The notes: generated by a model not told the origin, from the letters alone. Shown: positions 35,476 to 43,950, counted from the stretch's first letter. The stretch: DNA of 64,000 bases from DMER01 sp003451645 (GCA_031976175.1 DALYLR010000015.1:12636-76635); one strand, 5' to 3'. Translations and numbers: made by a program.

Positions 35476-36294
35476 ATGATGACGGACGACACCACGCAAG
35501 CCGACAGCGAGATCGTTCAACTCAATCTCACCCGTGAAGGGGTGGCGGTGGTGACGTTGAACCGCCCCCAGGTTCATAATGCGATGAACCAGGACATGAT
35601 CAACCGTTTGGCCGAGATCTTCTCCGATCTCAGCAAGACGGATCAGGTGCGCGTGGTGCTGCTCGATGGGGCGGGCAAGAGCTTTTCGGCCGGCGCCGAC
35701 CTGACTTGGATGCGTGCCGCCGCCGATTATACCGAATCTGAAAATCTCGAAGACGCGATGGCCTTGGCTGAGATGCTGAACCGGCTCTGGACCATGCCAA
35801 AGCCCACCATTGCGCTTGTCCATGGTGCAGCGCTGGCGGGCGGCACGGGGCTCGCCGCTGCCTGCGACATGGTGGTGGCGACCAAGGATGCCTCCTTTGG
35901 TCTGACGGAGGTTCGGCTCGGGATCATCCCCTCCGTGATCTCGCCCTATGTCCTGTCCGCCATCGGCATGCGCGCGGCGCAGCGCTATTTCCTGACTGCC
36001 GAGCGCTTTGATGCCACCGAGGCCCACAGGCTCGGCCTCGTGCATGTGGTGGTCGAGGATCAGAATGCGCTTGCGGCCGAGGCGGAGCGTTTGACCCGCA
36101 CGATCTTTTCCTGCGCGCCCGGTGCCATTGGCGAGGCCAAGGCCCTCATCCGCGATGTGTGGGGCCGCGAGATAGACCGCGATCTGATGAGCGACACTGC
36201 GCGGCGGATCGCGCGTCTGCGCGTAGGGCCCGAGGGGCGCGAGGGCCTTGGCGCATTCTTGCAAAAGCGCAAGCCGTCCTGGATTTTGGACTGA
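35476..36294 (+). CDS. liuC: Enoyl-CoA hydratase/isomerase family, probable methylglutaconyl-CoA hydratase
   Basis: 272 aa. Crotonase fold: VTLNRPQVHNAMN, SFSAGADLTWMRAAADY (first oxyanion part) and HGAALAGGTGLAAACDMVVA, with EVRLGIIPSVISPYVL carrying the catalytic Glu. The FSAGADLxWM wording is typical of methylglutaconyl-CoA hydratase, the step after methylcrotonyl-CoA carboxylase in leucine breakdown. ATG at 35476 or 35479 are both possible. Separated from liuB by 2.6 kb of unrelated genes. Confidence 0.88.
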   Translation: MMTDDTTQADSEIVQLNLTREGVAVVTLNRPQVHNAMNQDMINRLAEIFSDLSKTDQVRVVLLDGAGKSFSAGADLTWMRAAADYTESENLEDAMALAEMLNRLWTMPKPTIALVHGAALAGGTGLAAACDMVVATKDASFGLTEVRLGIIPSVISPYVLSAIGMRAAQRYFLTAERFDATEAHRLGLVHVVVEDQNALAAEAERLTRTIFSCAPGAIGEAKALIRDVWGREIDRDLMSDTARRIARLRVGPEGREGLGAFLQKRKPSWILD

Positions 36295-36407
36295 CCCGCT
36301 AAAGGTCCGCGTCCGGCACCGGTCATGGGCGTTGACTTGTGGCCGCGTTCCTTGGCACCGTCTTGCGGTTGCTTCCTTGACTGTCACCCGAATTTTGGAG
36401 CCGTTTC

Positions 36408-37253
36408 ATGCGCGCGTTTCTCGCCACCCTGGCCGTTGTTGGTCTCAGCACTTTGGTCGCGGCGTGCGGGCAGGGCCCGGCCGAAAAGAAGAGCGAGGCG
36501 GACAAGACGGATGCGCCCGCCGCCACCGCGCAAGCGGATGCCGCGGCTCCTGCGGCTACGGCCCCTTCGGCTTCGGCTGCGGCTTGCCCCGATAATGCTC
36601 CGCGCACGAAACATACGGGGCTGTGTCAAGGTGAGGCGAGCGCGCTTCTGGCCGCCGCCAAGCCCTCCAAGGAGGGCATGCCTGAGGGCTGCGACTGGGT
36701 CGCCAATGACGCCTCCTTTGGCGATGGCTCAGAGGCGATCCTCTACATGGCCATGCGGTGCGAGGGCCGGATCACGCAGTTGGAGGTGCGCGGCGGCGCG
36801 CGCAGTGCCTCTATCGGCTATACCGCTTCGGGCTTCTTCAAGGATATCCCCGCCGACTACGAGCCGGTGCGCGTCTTCCCCGTTCAGGCGGGCACGGATG
36901 CCAAGGCGATGATCCTGGAGCTGGCGCGCCAGACGACCAAGAACAAGAAGGAGGCGGCGGGTTGCGAGGTGCGCAGTGGCGCGGCCGATGGCTATCCGGC
37001 CGACAGTTTTGTGGTGGACGTCAGCGCCGCCTATCGTCAGGCCAACAAGATCGCGCCCTTGTCCACGACCGAGCCTGATGCGGAGTCATTCTGCGGCCAG
37101 TACGGATATGCCTCGGATGGCAACCGCTATTGGCGCATTCATGGCGGCTTTGCCTGGCTCCATGAGTTTGGGCAGGACGTGCAGGACTTCGACGCCGCCT
37201 CGCTCGTGCTAATGCGCAAAGACGCCGCCGGTGCCTGGGCCCCGGTGAAGTAG
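36408..37253 (+). CDS. Lipoprotein of unknown function
   Basis: 281 aa. Signal peptide with lipobox LVAAC (Cys20), then an Ala/Pro/Lys linker (residues 21-58) and a folded part from about 60 with five cysteines (AACPDN, GLCQGE, GCDWV, MRCEG, GCEVR). Not recognised as a known family. Envelope-anchored. Confidence 0.75.
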   Translation: MRAFLATLAVVGLSTLVAACGQGPAEKKSEADKTDAPAATAQADAAAPAATAPSASAAACPDNAPRTKHTGLCQGEASALLAAAKPSKEGMPEGCDWVANDASFGDGSEAILYMAMRCEGRITQLEVRGGARSASIGYTASGFFKDIPADYEPVRVFPVQAGTDAKAMILELARQTTKNKKEAAGCEVRSGAADGYPADSFVVDVSAAYRQANKIAPLSTTEPDAESFCGQYGYASDGNRYWRIHGGFAWLHEFGQDVQDFDAASLVLMRKDAAGAWAPVK

Positions 37254-37459
37254 GGGCCGATTGAGAGCGGGCGGTTCACCCAGCCAGAAACTGCGAGACG
37301 CCCCTGCGGATGTCCTCCGTCCTTGATTGAATAATTGGTACACGCTCGCGTTCGAGCATGGGATTGGGGCTTGACCAGCTGCCCTTTTTATAGTACACAA
37401 CGATCCATTATTTTCCTGCCAATTTGAGTGTGAATTCATGACGGAGATTTTGGAAAAGG

Positions 37460-37804
37460 ATGTTTCAAGTTGTTTTCTACAAGTCTAAAGCGGGGAAGCA
37501 ACCCGTTCTCGAATGGCTAAGAGGGCTTGACGAAGCCGACCGCCGCATTATCGGCAGCGACTTGCGGACAGTTCAGATTGGGTTCCCTTTGGGGATGCCA
37601 CTTTGCCGGTCATTGGGCAGTCAGCTTTGGGAGCTAAGGACGAACTTATCCAGCAGACGTGAGGCCCGTCTTATCTTCTTCCAGTATGGCGTAAAGCTCG
37701 TGATCGTGGGCGGGTTCATGAAGAAGACCCAAAAAACGCCAGAAAGGGAGTTAGAGATCGCGAGGAAACGCAAAGAGGAGCATGAAGAAAACGCACCGTT
37801 TTGA
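37460..37804 (+). CDS. RelE/ParE superfamily toxin (HigB/Gp49-like)
   Basis: 114 aa. FQVVFYKSKAGKQPVLEWLRGLDEADRRII, then CRSLGSQLWELRTNLSSRREARLIFFQYGVKLVIVGGFMKKTQKTP: the phage-derived Gp49-like/HigB pattern with Lys/Arg-rich active region. By family, cleaves mRNA at the ribosome. Toxin-first order with the HTH antitoxin 27 nt downstream, as in higBA. Confidence 0.9.
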   Translation: MFQVVFYKSKAGKQPVLEWLRGLDEADRRIIGSDLRTVQIGFPLGMPLCRSLGSQLWELRTNLSSRREARLIFFQYGVKLVIVGGFMKKTQKTPERELEIARKRKEEHEENAPF

Positions 37805-37831
37805 GTTCAGCGAGGGACGCGAGAGACAATC

Positions 37832-38122
37832 ATGAAGACGAAGAAGCACCCAAACGAAGGGAGCAGTCTTGAGGACTTCCTTCAGGAGGATGGCAACCTG
37901 GATGCGGCGACCCTGATTGCCGTCAAGCGGGTGATCGCTTGGCAAATTGAAGAGGCGATGAAGAAGAACAAGCTCACCAAGAGCGCGATGGCCGCGCGGA
38001 TGAAGACCAGCCGCAACCAGCTCGACCGCGTGCTCAATCCCGACGACGACAATGTCACGATCGAGACTCTCCAGCGCGCTGCGAAAGCCGTGGGCCGTTC
38101 TCTCAGACTGGAATTGTCGTGA
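37832..38122 (+). CDS. XRE-type HTH antitoxin
   Basis: 96 aa. HTH at about residues 48-75: LTKSAMAARMKTSRNQLDRVLNPDD, followed by TIETLQRAAKAVGRSLRLEL. This is the standard antitoxin of HigB/Gp49-like toxins; it should bind both the toxin and the operon promoter in the 206-bp gap before 37460. Confidence 0.9.
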   Translation: MKTKKHPNEGSSLEDFLQEDGNLDAATLIAVKRVIAWQIEEAMKKNKLTKSAMAARMKTSRNQLDRVLNPDDDNVTIETLQRAAKAVGRSLRLELS

Positions 38123-38219
38123 TTAGCCAAGGCAGGCATTGAACGAGAATGCAGATTGCATAAATATACAGGGGGCTTTTCCCCTCTATGAAATCGGTCA
38201 TATTTGAAAGGAAAGTTAG

Positions 38220-38495
38220 ATGTGTAAATGTTTCAAAACAGCAGTGAATTTTTGTATTGCGTGTGCATTGGGAATTTCTATAGCTGGATCAGCTATGGGC
38301 CCTTCTGGGGGAAGCACGGCAGAGCTTCCGTCTAAAGTGTTGCTTGCAAACGTGTCATCATCTGGGGTTGTGGAATCCTCAGGGGCAGTCGATGCGTTAG
38401 AACCGTTAAGGTTCGACCCGAGCGGCTATTTCTACGTCGTGCCGTCGGGCGAAATGCGCAGGGTGTCCTTGGTCACGTCTACGTCTTCGACATAG
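38220..38495 (+). CDS. Small exported protein, AT-rich, unrecognised
   Basis: 91 aa after AAAGGAAAG. Signal-like N-terminus (AVNFCIACALGISIAGSAMG), then a Ser-rich mature part with no motif. Codon usage unlike the backbone. Little conservation can be judged, so it may be a recent or orphan gene. Confidence 0.5.
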   Translation: MCKCFKTAVNFCIACALGISIAGSAMGPSGGSTAELPSKVLLANVSSSGVVESSGAVDALEPLRFDPSGYFYVVPSGEMRRVSLVTSTSST

Positions 38496-38531
38496 AGGGC
38501 CGGAGAATTTCAAAGTTCAAGAGAACAACAG

Positions 38532-39113
38532 ATGTCGGATTTGACGCTTTTGGGCTTTTCAAAAGAATCTTGGGAATTGTTCAACTCCTTCGCAAATTGG
38601 GCGTCTGCCGCAGGTACTTTTGCAGCCGCTTGGGTTGCCCTTCATTTAGCCAATCGGGCTGCAAAGCCGCGCGCCGCCGTTCGAGTGGGGGAACGACTAA
38701 TCATCGACGCGACATCAACGCCACCTCATCCAAGCTATCTTATGTTCAAGATAGTGAATACTGGAGACAGGATCATACGAGTCTCGCAGATCGGGTGGTC
38801 AGTTGGGCTTTGGAAAAAACGCCATGCCATTCAGCTATATGATCCTGCTCTTAGCAGCCCCCTGCCAATAGAGCTTTCTCACGGGCAGGAGGCGTCATGG
38901 CTCATACCTTTGAATGCTGGCAATGAGCCATGGGCGCAACGATTTTCACAAGGGATGCTCCTTCCTCGCCGCCGCTTGGCGATTGCAACTTTGCGAGCGC
39001 ATTTTCATACATCCACGGGACATACGTTTGTAGCCAAGCCAGAGGGTGAGCTACTGAAAACACTGACGGCTGAGTGTCTGAGGCTTTCGAACTCTTCTTC
39101 GACGAAGCCGTAA
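38532..39113 (+). CDS. Membrane-anchored protein of unknown function
   Basis: 193 aa. One hydrophobic segment at about residues 21-42 (WASAAGTFAAAWVALHLA), then a beta-rich soluble part. This N-terminal pattern (helix, NRAAKPR, then beta strands) is common in small accessory-region proteins of unknown function. AT-rich relative to flanks. Confidence 0.65.
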   Translation: MSDLTLLGFSKESWELFNSFANWASAAGTFAAAWVALHLANRAAKPRAAVRVGERLIIDATSTPPHPSYLMFKIVNTGDRIIRVSQIGWSVGLWKKRHAIQLYDPALSSPLPIELSHGQEASWLIPLNAGNEPWAQRFSQGMLLPRRRLAIATLRAHFHTSTGHTFVAKPEGELLKTLTAECLRLSNSSSTKP

Positions 39114-39332
39114 TCGAAGGCATGTGCAGAATTCAAGCATTATGCACCAGAAAAATGCCCTTGAAATCATTGGGCTTTCTTGGTGCAGAAATCAAGCGCG
39201 AATTTGCCCTTCTAATAGATGTATGTGCGCGATCATCTGCCGACCTGGGCGCCCTTGGGAGTGTGCAGAGGCATTCCCCGGTTTCGTGAGGGGGCCTTTG
39301 CTTCCGGGCGATCGTGCGGGTAACCTCTCGCC

Positions 39333-39869
39333 ATGCCCATCATTCGCGCCGCCGTGCCCGCTGACGCAGAACACATTGGCCGCGTCCATGTGCAGGTCTG
39401 GCGCGAGACCTATCCCGGCATCGTGCCCCAGACCATCCTCGATACCATGAGCGTCGAGGCGCGCGCCGCGCGCTGGCACGACGTCCTGAGCAATCAGCCT
39501 GCAGATCAATTCTTTCACCTCGTGCTCGACGGTTCCGAACTCATCGGTTTCTGCGGCGGCGGGCCCGCGCGATATCCCACTCTTGGCCTGCCAGGCGAAA
39601 TCTACATGATCAACATCGTTAAGGCCGCACATCGAAAAGGGGTTGGCCGCGCCCTCATGCATCGCGCGGCGCAAAGCCTGATGGCATCCGGCCACACTTG
39701 CGCTGGTCTTTGGGTCTTTGTCGAAAACCACAACGCACGGGCCTTTTATCGCCGTCTCGGCGGCGTCGAGACGGACATCCGCCACACTGTCGAATTCAAC
39801 GGCGATCCGCGCCCCGAAATGGCGGTGCATTGGGGCAACCTATCAACGCTCGCCGCGAATTCGCGCTAA
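39333..39869 (+). CDS. GNAT N-acetyltransferase
   Basis: 178 aa. IRAAVPADAEHIGRVHVQVWRETYPGIVP is the N-terminal GNAT motif, with IYMINIVKAAHRKGVGRALMHRAAQSL (acetyl-CoA loop RKGVGRA) and NHNARAFYRRLGG. Acceptor unknown. Tail to tail with vapC. Confidence 0.88.
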   Translation: MPIIRAAVPADAEHIGRVHVQVWRETYPGIVPQTILDTMSVEARAARWHDVLSNQPADQFFHLVLDGSELIGFCGGGPARYPTLGLPGEIYMINIVKAAHRKGVGRALMHRAAQSLMASGHTCAGLWVFVENHNARAFYRRLGGVETDIRHTVEFNGDPRPEMAVHWGNLSTLAANSR

Positions 39870-39873
39870 TCCG

Positions 39874-40308
39874 TCACTCCGCCAATGGATTGCGCACGGT
39901 CAAATCCGAAAACGCGGAGAAGTCTCGATCGGCGGTCCAAAGTTCGCGCACGCCGTGAGCCAAACATAGGGCGGCGATCCGGGCGTCGTGAACGCGCGGG
40001 CCCGTTACACGCGAGGCCGCCAACACGTTTCCAAAGATAGACCAATAGTCTTCCGTCTCAGACAGCAAAATAGCCGATGGAGACGAGAGCCAAGCTTCGA
40101 CCTGCGCTATCCCTTGCTTCAAAGTCGAGGGTGGTGCGTAGATGCGTGGATGTGTGGCAATGGCCAAAAACTCATGCAAGCAAGGCCAAGGCAACCCCCA
40201 AACAGCGCGACCCTCTGCCAACTCCTTCAAACGGGCCGTTGCGCGATCGTGCCACGGACTGTCTCGACGATGCGCGTAGATCAGAATGTTTGAGTCGATC
40301 GCGATCAT
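39874..40308 (-). CDS. vapC: PIN-domain toxin
   Basis: 144 aa. PIN nuclease: IAIDSNILIYAHR (Asp4), EFLAIATHP (Glu at about 46), VHDARIAALC (Asp) and WTADRDFSAF (Asp), the full acidic quartet. RNA endonuclease, probably of tRNA or rRNA. ATG overlaps the vapB stop as ATGA. Confidence 0.92.
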   Translation of the reverse strand: MIAIDSNILIYAHRRDSPWHDRATARLKELAEGRAVWGLPWPCLHEFLAIATHPRIYAPPSTLKQGIAQVEAWLSSPSAILLSETEDYWSIFGNVLAASRVTGPRVHDARIAALCLAHGVRELWTADRDFSAFSDLTVRNPLAE

Positions 40309-40550
40309 CCGCCGCGCCGGTCATAGCTCAACTCTCTGATCTCGTTGGGCGAGAGCGCTGCGGCGCCGGGCTGCAACCCAGTTCCGCTAACCGACGCGTC
40401 AGGCAGTTTGAACGCCTCTCGCTGCGATCGCTCGTCTATCGCAAGGTACAGCCCTCGCTCGACCAAGGCGCGGACGGTGGTGCCGTCGCGCCGCGCGACC
40501 GCTTTGGCTCTCTTCATCAAGATATCGGCAATATCAATGGTAGTCTTCAT
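40305..40550 (-). CDS. vapB: VapB-type antitoxin
   Basis: 81 aa from ATG 40550. MKTTIDIADILMKRAKAVARRDGTTVRALVERGL is a ribbon-helix-helix DNA-binding head as in Arg/Lys VapB (DUF2191-like); the tail should wrap VapC. An ATG at 40562 also lies inside the palindrome. No good Shine-Dalgarno is seen for either. Confidence 0.88.
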   Translation of the reverse strand: MKTTIDIADILMKRAKAVARRDGTTVRALVERGLYLAIDERSQREAFKLPDASVSGTGLQPGAAALSPNEIRELSYDRRGG

Positions 40551-40564
40551 ATGGGTACCCATAT
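40549..40564. promoter_or_regulatory. Perfect 16-bp palindrome at the vapB start, likely operator
   Basis: ATATGGGTACCCATAT is its own reverse complement and covers the vapB start codon. Ribbon-helix-helix VapB proteins bind such palindromes to repress their operon. Confidence 0.65.
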
Positions 40565-40865
40565 CACGGCGTGGACTCCGGGAGCAAGGCTGAACCACCG
40601 CTCGATGGGTGTCCCTTGTCCCTGGTCTCGATTTGTATCAGGACAAAAGGAGAACTCTGGCCCTGTTCGGGTTTGAGGTGCCAGGGGATAGGGCGCGGCG
40701 CGTCTTTTCCGACACCGCCAACCTCCATGCTAATCTCGTGAAGGCAGTCAGTGGCTGCGCCGATCTTTGACGTTAATGAGGTGAAACGAAAAAACGCGCA
40801 ATCTACGTAACAAGCGGCCGCAAAAATGGCTCAGATGAGCCAAAAAGACCCGAAAGACGCGTGTT

Positions 40866-40900
40866 GTTTTGTTTCGTTCTGTTACGTTTGGTTACGCTTA
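40866..40900 (-). repeat. Decamer tandem array, three to four units
   Basis: On the minus strand: CGTAACCAAA, CGTAACAGAA, CGAAACAAAA, then a worn unit. Same consensus (CGWAACAAAA) as the longer array at 53801. Confidence 0.7.
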
Positions 40901-40957
40901 GTGCATCGCGCGGTCAGTTGGAATCAAAACAGTCAACTGACCGCGATAACGATGCAC
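40901..40957. repeat. Large imperfect inverted repeat
   Basis: Arms GTGCATCG + CGCGGTCAGTTG (40901-40920) and CAACTGACCGCG + CGATGCAC (40934-40945, 40950-40957) pair over 20 bp with only a 4-nt bulge (ATAA) and a 13-nt loop. No T-tract next to it. Confidence 0.8.
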
Positions 40958-41040
40958 GGCAATTCAATAGGTTAGCGCAACTTTCCGCTCTCAAATCGAA
41001 GTGATTTGATCGCCCGTTGCGCTAATACCCAATTGCCGCG
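40958..41040. repeat. Nested inverted repeat reaching into the end of ggt
   Basis: Three nested arm pairs share one centre: GGCAATT/AATTGCC outermost, TTAGCGCAAC/GTTGCGCTAA, and CAAATC/GATTTG around a short loop. The outer right arm includes the ggt stop region. May act in ending ggt transcription, but is larger than a simple terminator. Confidence 0.75.
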
Positions 41041-42791
41041 CCATCTTTCCGCATTTCCGAGGCGCCTCTATAGGTTTTGTTACGCGGATCCCACTGGATC
41101 GCCTGATAGCCGCCATAGCCTCCCGACCCGTTGGTGATGGCCGTATAGCCGCGCCGCTTGAGCTCGGCCGCCACGGCTGCGCGATGCCCGGTCTCAAGCT
41201 CGACCGTGCCGGCCGAGCCGTCCAGCTTGCCCGTGGCCTCAGAGCTGCCATCATGGCGCCAGCGCGCCGCGTCGCCCGCCTCCTGCACATTCATGCCAAA
41301 GTCGATCATGTTGACCAGGATCTGCACATGGCCCTGCGGCTGCATATCTCCGCCCATCACGCCAAAGGAGAGGAAGGGCGCGCCATCCTTCATCACAAAG
41401 GCCGGGATGATCGTCTGAAACGGCCGCTTGCCCGGCGCATAGACATTGGCGTGCGCGGGGTCGAGCGCGAAGAGTTCGCCACGGTCCTGGAACATGAAGC
41501 CCAAGCCGTCCGCGACGAGGCCCGAACCCATGCCGCGGTAATTCGACTGGATCAGCGAGACCATCATGCCGTCTTTGTCCGCCACCGTCAGATAGGTGGT
41601 ATCGTTGTCCTTGAGCTTGGGCTCACCCGGTCCGGCATTTGGATTGGCGCGTTTGAGATTGATCAGCGCACTGCGCGCCTTGGCGTAGGCGGGATCGAGA
41701 AGACCTTTGAGCGGCACTTTGGCAAAGGCCGGGTCGGCATAGAATTTGGCGACGTCTTCGAAGGCAAGCCGTTTGGCCTCGATCATGGCGGTGAGTGCGT
41801 CGGCCGAGCCCGCGCCCATCGCCTTGAGGTCAAAGCGCTCCAGCATTTGCAGCATCTGCAAAGCTGCCACGCCTTGTGTATTGGGCGGGAGTTCGTAGAC
41901 GTCATAGCCGCGATAGCTGGCGTGCGCGGGCTCAACCCACTCGCCCTTGTGGGCTGCGAAATCGGCAAGGCGCAAATCGCCGCCAATACGCTGGAAATAG
42001 GCGTCCATCCGCGCCGCCAGCGCGCCCGTGTAGAAGGCGTCACGGCCGCCTTCGGCCAATGCCTGATAGGTGCGGGCCAGATCGGGACTGCGGAACAGCT
42101 CTCCCTCCTTGGGCGCCTTGCCCTCGATCAGAAAGGTGCGCCTTGCATTGTCGAGCTCCTCAATGGCCGCCTTCTCGCGGTCAAAGCGGGCAAAATTGCG
42201 CTCCCAGTAATAGGCGATCAATTGGCTGACCGGAAAGCCGCGCTCGGCATAGCTGATCGAGGGTTTGAGCACCTCGCGCATCGGCAATGTGCCAAATCGC
42301 TCATGCAGCGCGAACCATCCGTCCACGGCGCCAGGCACGGTGACGGACAGGGAACCGAAGCTGGGGATTGCCGGGGCACCATTGAGCTTGGCCTTGAGCG
42401 CATCCAGGCTGCGGCCCATCGGCGCGCGGCCGGAGCCATTATAGCCATACAGCCGCTTGGTCTTGGGGTCCCAAACAATCGCGAACAGGTCGCCGCCAAT
42501 CCCGCAACCCGTGGGCTCCATAAGGCCCAGCGCCGCATTGGCGGCGATCGCGGCATCGACCGCGCTCCCGCCCGCTTTCAAGATATCGATGGCGATTTGC
42601 GAAGCCAGCGGCTGCGCGGTTGCCGCCATGCCGTTCTGGGCGATGACGGGCGCGCGCGAGGCAAAGGGCGCACCAACCGCCTTGTCACCACCGCCGAGGC
42701 CGGTAAAGGTCACCTCGGTTTTCGGTTGACTTAAAGCCGCATCGGACATGAGCAACACGCCTCCAAGAAATGCCATTAGGCCGCGTATCAT
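41022..42791 (-). CDS. ggt: Gamma-glutamyltransferase
   Basis: 589 aa from ATG 42791 with GAGAGGAT upstream. Signal peptide to about residue 23 (ending AALS-QP), so periplasmic. Cleaves the gamma-glutamyl bond of glutathione. The self-processing site is seen at DTTYLTV, with Thr398 the likely N-terminal nucleophile of the small subunit. GSGRAP and GGDLFAIVWD in the large subunit also fit. Followed by a tangle of inverted repeats. Confidence 0.95.
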   Translation of the reverse strand: MIRGLMAFLGGVLLMSDAALSQPKTEVTFTGLGGGDKAVGAPFASRAPVIAQNGMAATAQPLASQIAIDILKAGGSAVDAAIAANAALGLMEPTGCGIGGDLFAIVWDPKTKRLYGYNGSGRAPMGRSLDALKAKLNGAPAIPSFGSLSVTVPGAVDGWFALHERFGTLPMREVLKPSISYAERGFPVSQLIAYYWERNFARFDREKAAIEELDNARRTFLIEGKAPKEGELFRSPDLARTYQALAEGGRDAFYTGALAARMDAYFQRIGGDLRLADFAAHKGEWVEPAHASYRGYDVYELPPNTQGVAALQMLQMLERFDLKAMGAGSADALTAMIEAKRLAFEDVAKFYADPAFAKVPLKGLLDPAYAKARSALINLKRANPNAGPGEPKLKDNDTTYLTVADKDGMMVSLIQSNYRGMGSGLVADGLGFMFQDRGELFALDPAHANVYAPGKRPFQTIIPAFVMKDGAPFLSFGVMGGDMQPQGHVQILVNMIDFGMNVQEAGDAARWRHDGSSEATGKLDGSAGTVELETGHRAAVAAELKRRGYTAITNGSGGYGGYQAIQWDPRNKTYRGASEMRKDGAAIGY

Positions 42792-42805
42792 TTTGTGTAT
42801 CCTCT

Positions 42806-43219
42806 CTAAGAAGCAGGTTTGGAGGCGGGCCCTTGATCGGGACACGGATAGTTGGCCTCCAAGGTTTTGTCGGCAAGGACAATCGCGGGCTCGCTACCCA
42901 AGGCAGGGTTCGCAGCAAAGTGTGCCGCGATTTGCTGGCTGAAGGCGCGGTACGTCAATTTGTCCGGCATGCGTACGCAAGGCCGCGCTGGCCCCGGTTT
43001 GTTGAGGTTTTGCGCGCGGGCCTTGAAGTCCGCATCATTGCGATCAGCCAGAATGCGAAAGTAGCCTTCGAGATAGCGCCGGCAGGGATCGCGCTTTTCG
43101 TCTGCCCCCTGATTATAAGTGACGCACGCGGCGTTCAGCTCCGCGCCGGTTGTGATTGCAGCCAAAGCCGGTGCTGCAAGTGTGATCGCCAGGCCAAGCC
43201 CCAAAAGCGCAAAGCGCAT
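42806..43219 (-). CDS. Rap1a/Tai family exported protein
   Basis: 137 aa. Signal peptide (MRFALLGLGLAITLAAPALA). Mature part TGAELNAACVTYNQG, PCRRYLEGYFRI, and later RPCVRMP and NYPCPD: four cysteines and the C...CxxYxxGY pattern of Rap1a/Tai proteins, known as immunity proteins of type VI secreted effectors. No T6SS effector is nearby, so an immunity role is doubtful. 14 nt upstream of ggt, same operon. Confidence 0.8.
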   Translation of the reverse strand: MRFALLGLGLAITLAAPALAAITTGAELNAACVTYNQGADEKRDPCRRYLEGYFRILADRNDADFKARAQNLNKPGPARPCVRMPDKLTYRAFSQQIAAHFAANPALGSEPAIVLADKTLEANYPCPDQGPASKPAS

Positions 43220-43317
43220 GTTATACTCTCCCTGTCACTTTTCTCAGCATACCGAACGCCAAATCATAGTAAGCGATCGCCACTGCGTGTTGCGCAACGT
43301 CTGCCGGAACCCTGATC

Positions 43318-43950
43318 ATGTTTGATGCCGCCATTCGCCCCTATATCAACCCGCCTTTGGCCCGGATCGCAACTGCTTTGGTCAAAGCGGGCGTGCGGGC
43401 CAATCATATCACCGTGACGGGCTTTGTGCTCGGCATGCTCAGTGTGGTGCTCATCGCGATGCAAGCCTATCTGGCGGCCCTAGCCTTGTTGGTGCTCAGC
43501 CGGGTGTGCGATGGCTTGGATGGGGCCGTAGCCCGGCAGACTAAGCTTTCGGATGTCGGTGGTTTTCTCGATATCACGCTAGACTTCATTTTCTATGCGA
43601 GCGTCGTCCTAGGCTTTGCGCTCGCTGATCCCGCGCAGAACGCGCTCGCCGCCGCTTTTTTGGCAGTGAGTTTCATGGGGCCTGCCTGCACCTTCTTGGC
43701 CTATGCGATCTTTGCCGCGAAGTACAACATCACGACCGACATTCGCGGGGCCAAGTCGCTCTATTACCTTGGCGGCCTAACCGAAGGCACAGAGACGATT
43801 GTGACCTTCATGGTGATGTGCGTGTTCCCTAGCTGGTTCCCGGTCATTGCGGTCATTTACGGCGTCCTTTGCTGGATCACTGCAGGCACGCGGATTTATG
43901 CAGGTGTCACCACGTTTGGCGCCCTTGAACGGGAAGAGGCGCCCCAATGA
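43318..43950 (+). CDS. CDP-alcohol phosphatidyltransferase family protein
   Basis: 210 aa, about six hydrophobic segments. Catalytic motif DGLDGAVARQTKLSDVGGFLD...D supplies Asp65, Asp68, Asp85 and Asp89. Transfers a phosphatidyl group from CDP-diacylglycerol to an alcohol in the inner membrane; the acceptor is not clear from sequence. The HIT gene starts within its last four bases. Confidence 0.9.
   Translation: MFDAAIRPYINPPLARIATALVKAGVRANHITVTGFVLGMLSVVLIAMQAYLAALALLVLSRVCDGLDGAVARQTKLSDVGGFLDITLDFIFYASVVLGFALADPAQNALAAAFLAVSFMGPACTFLAYAIFAAKYNITTDIRGAKSLYYLGGLTEGTETIVTFMVMCVFPSWFPVIAVIYGVLCWITAGTRIYAGVTTFGALEREEAPQ

Larger units (their letters stand above)
40565..41021. other. Non-coding stretch with repeats between vapB and ggt
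   Basis: About 460 bases without a supportable gene. It holds a decamer array (40866-40900), a small palindrome GGCTCA-ga-TGAGCC (near 40830) and two large inverted repeats (40901-40957 and 40958-41040), listed separately. Confidence 0.6.

Noticed and set aside
41184..42734. 516-codon open frame opposite ggt
   Set aside because: Antisense shadow of a gene with complete gamma-glutamyltransferase signatures.
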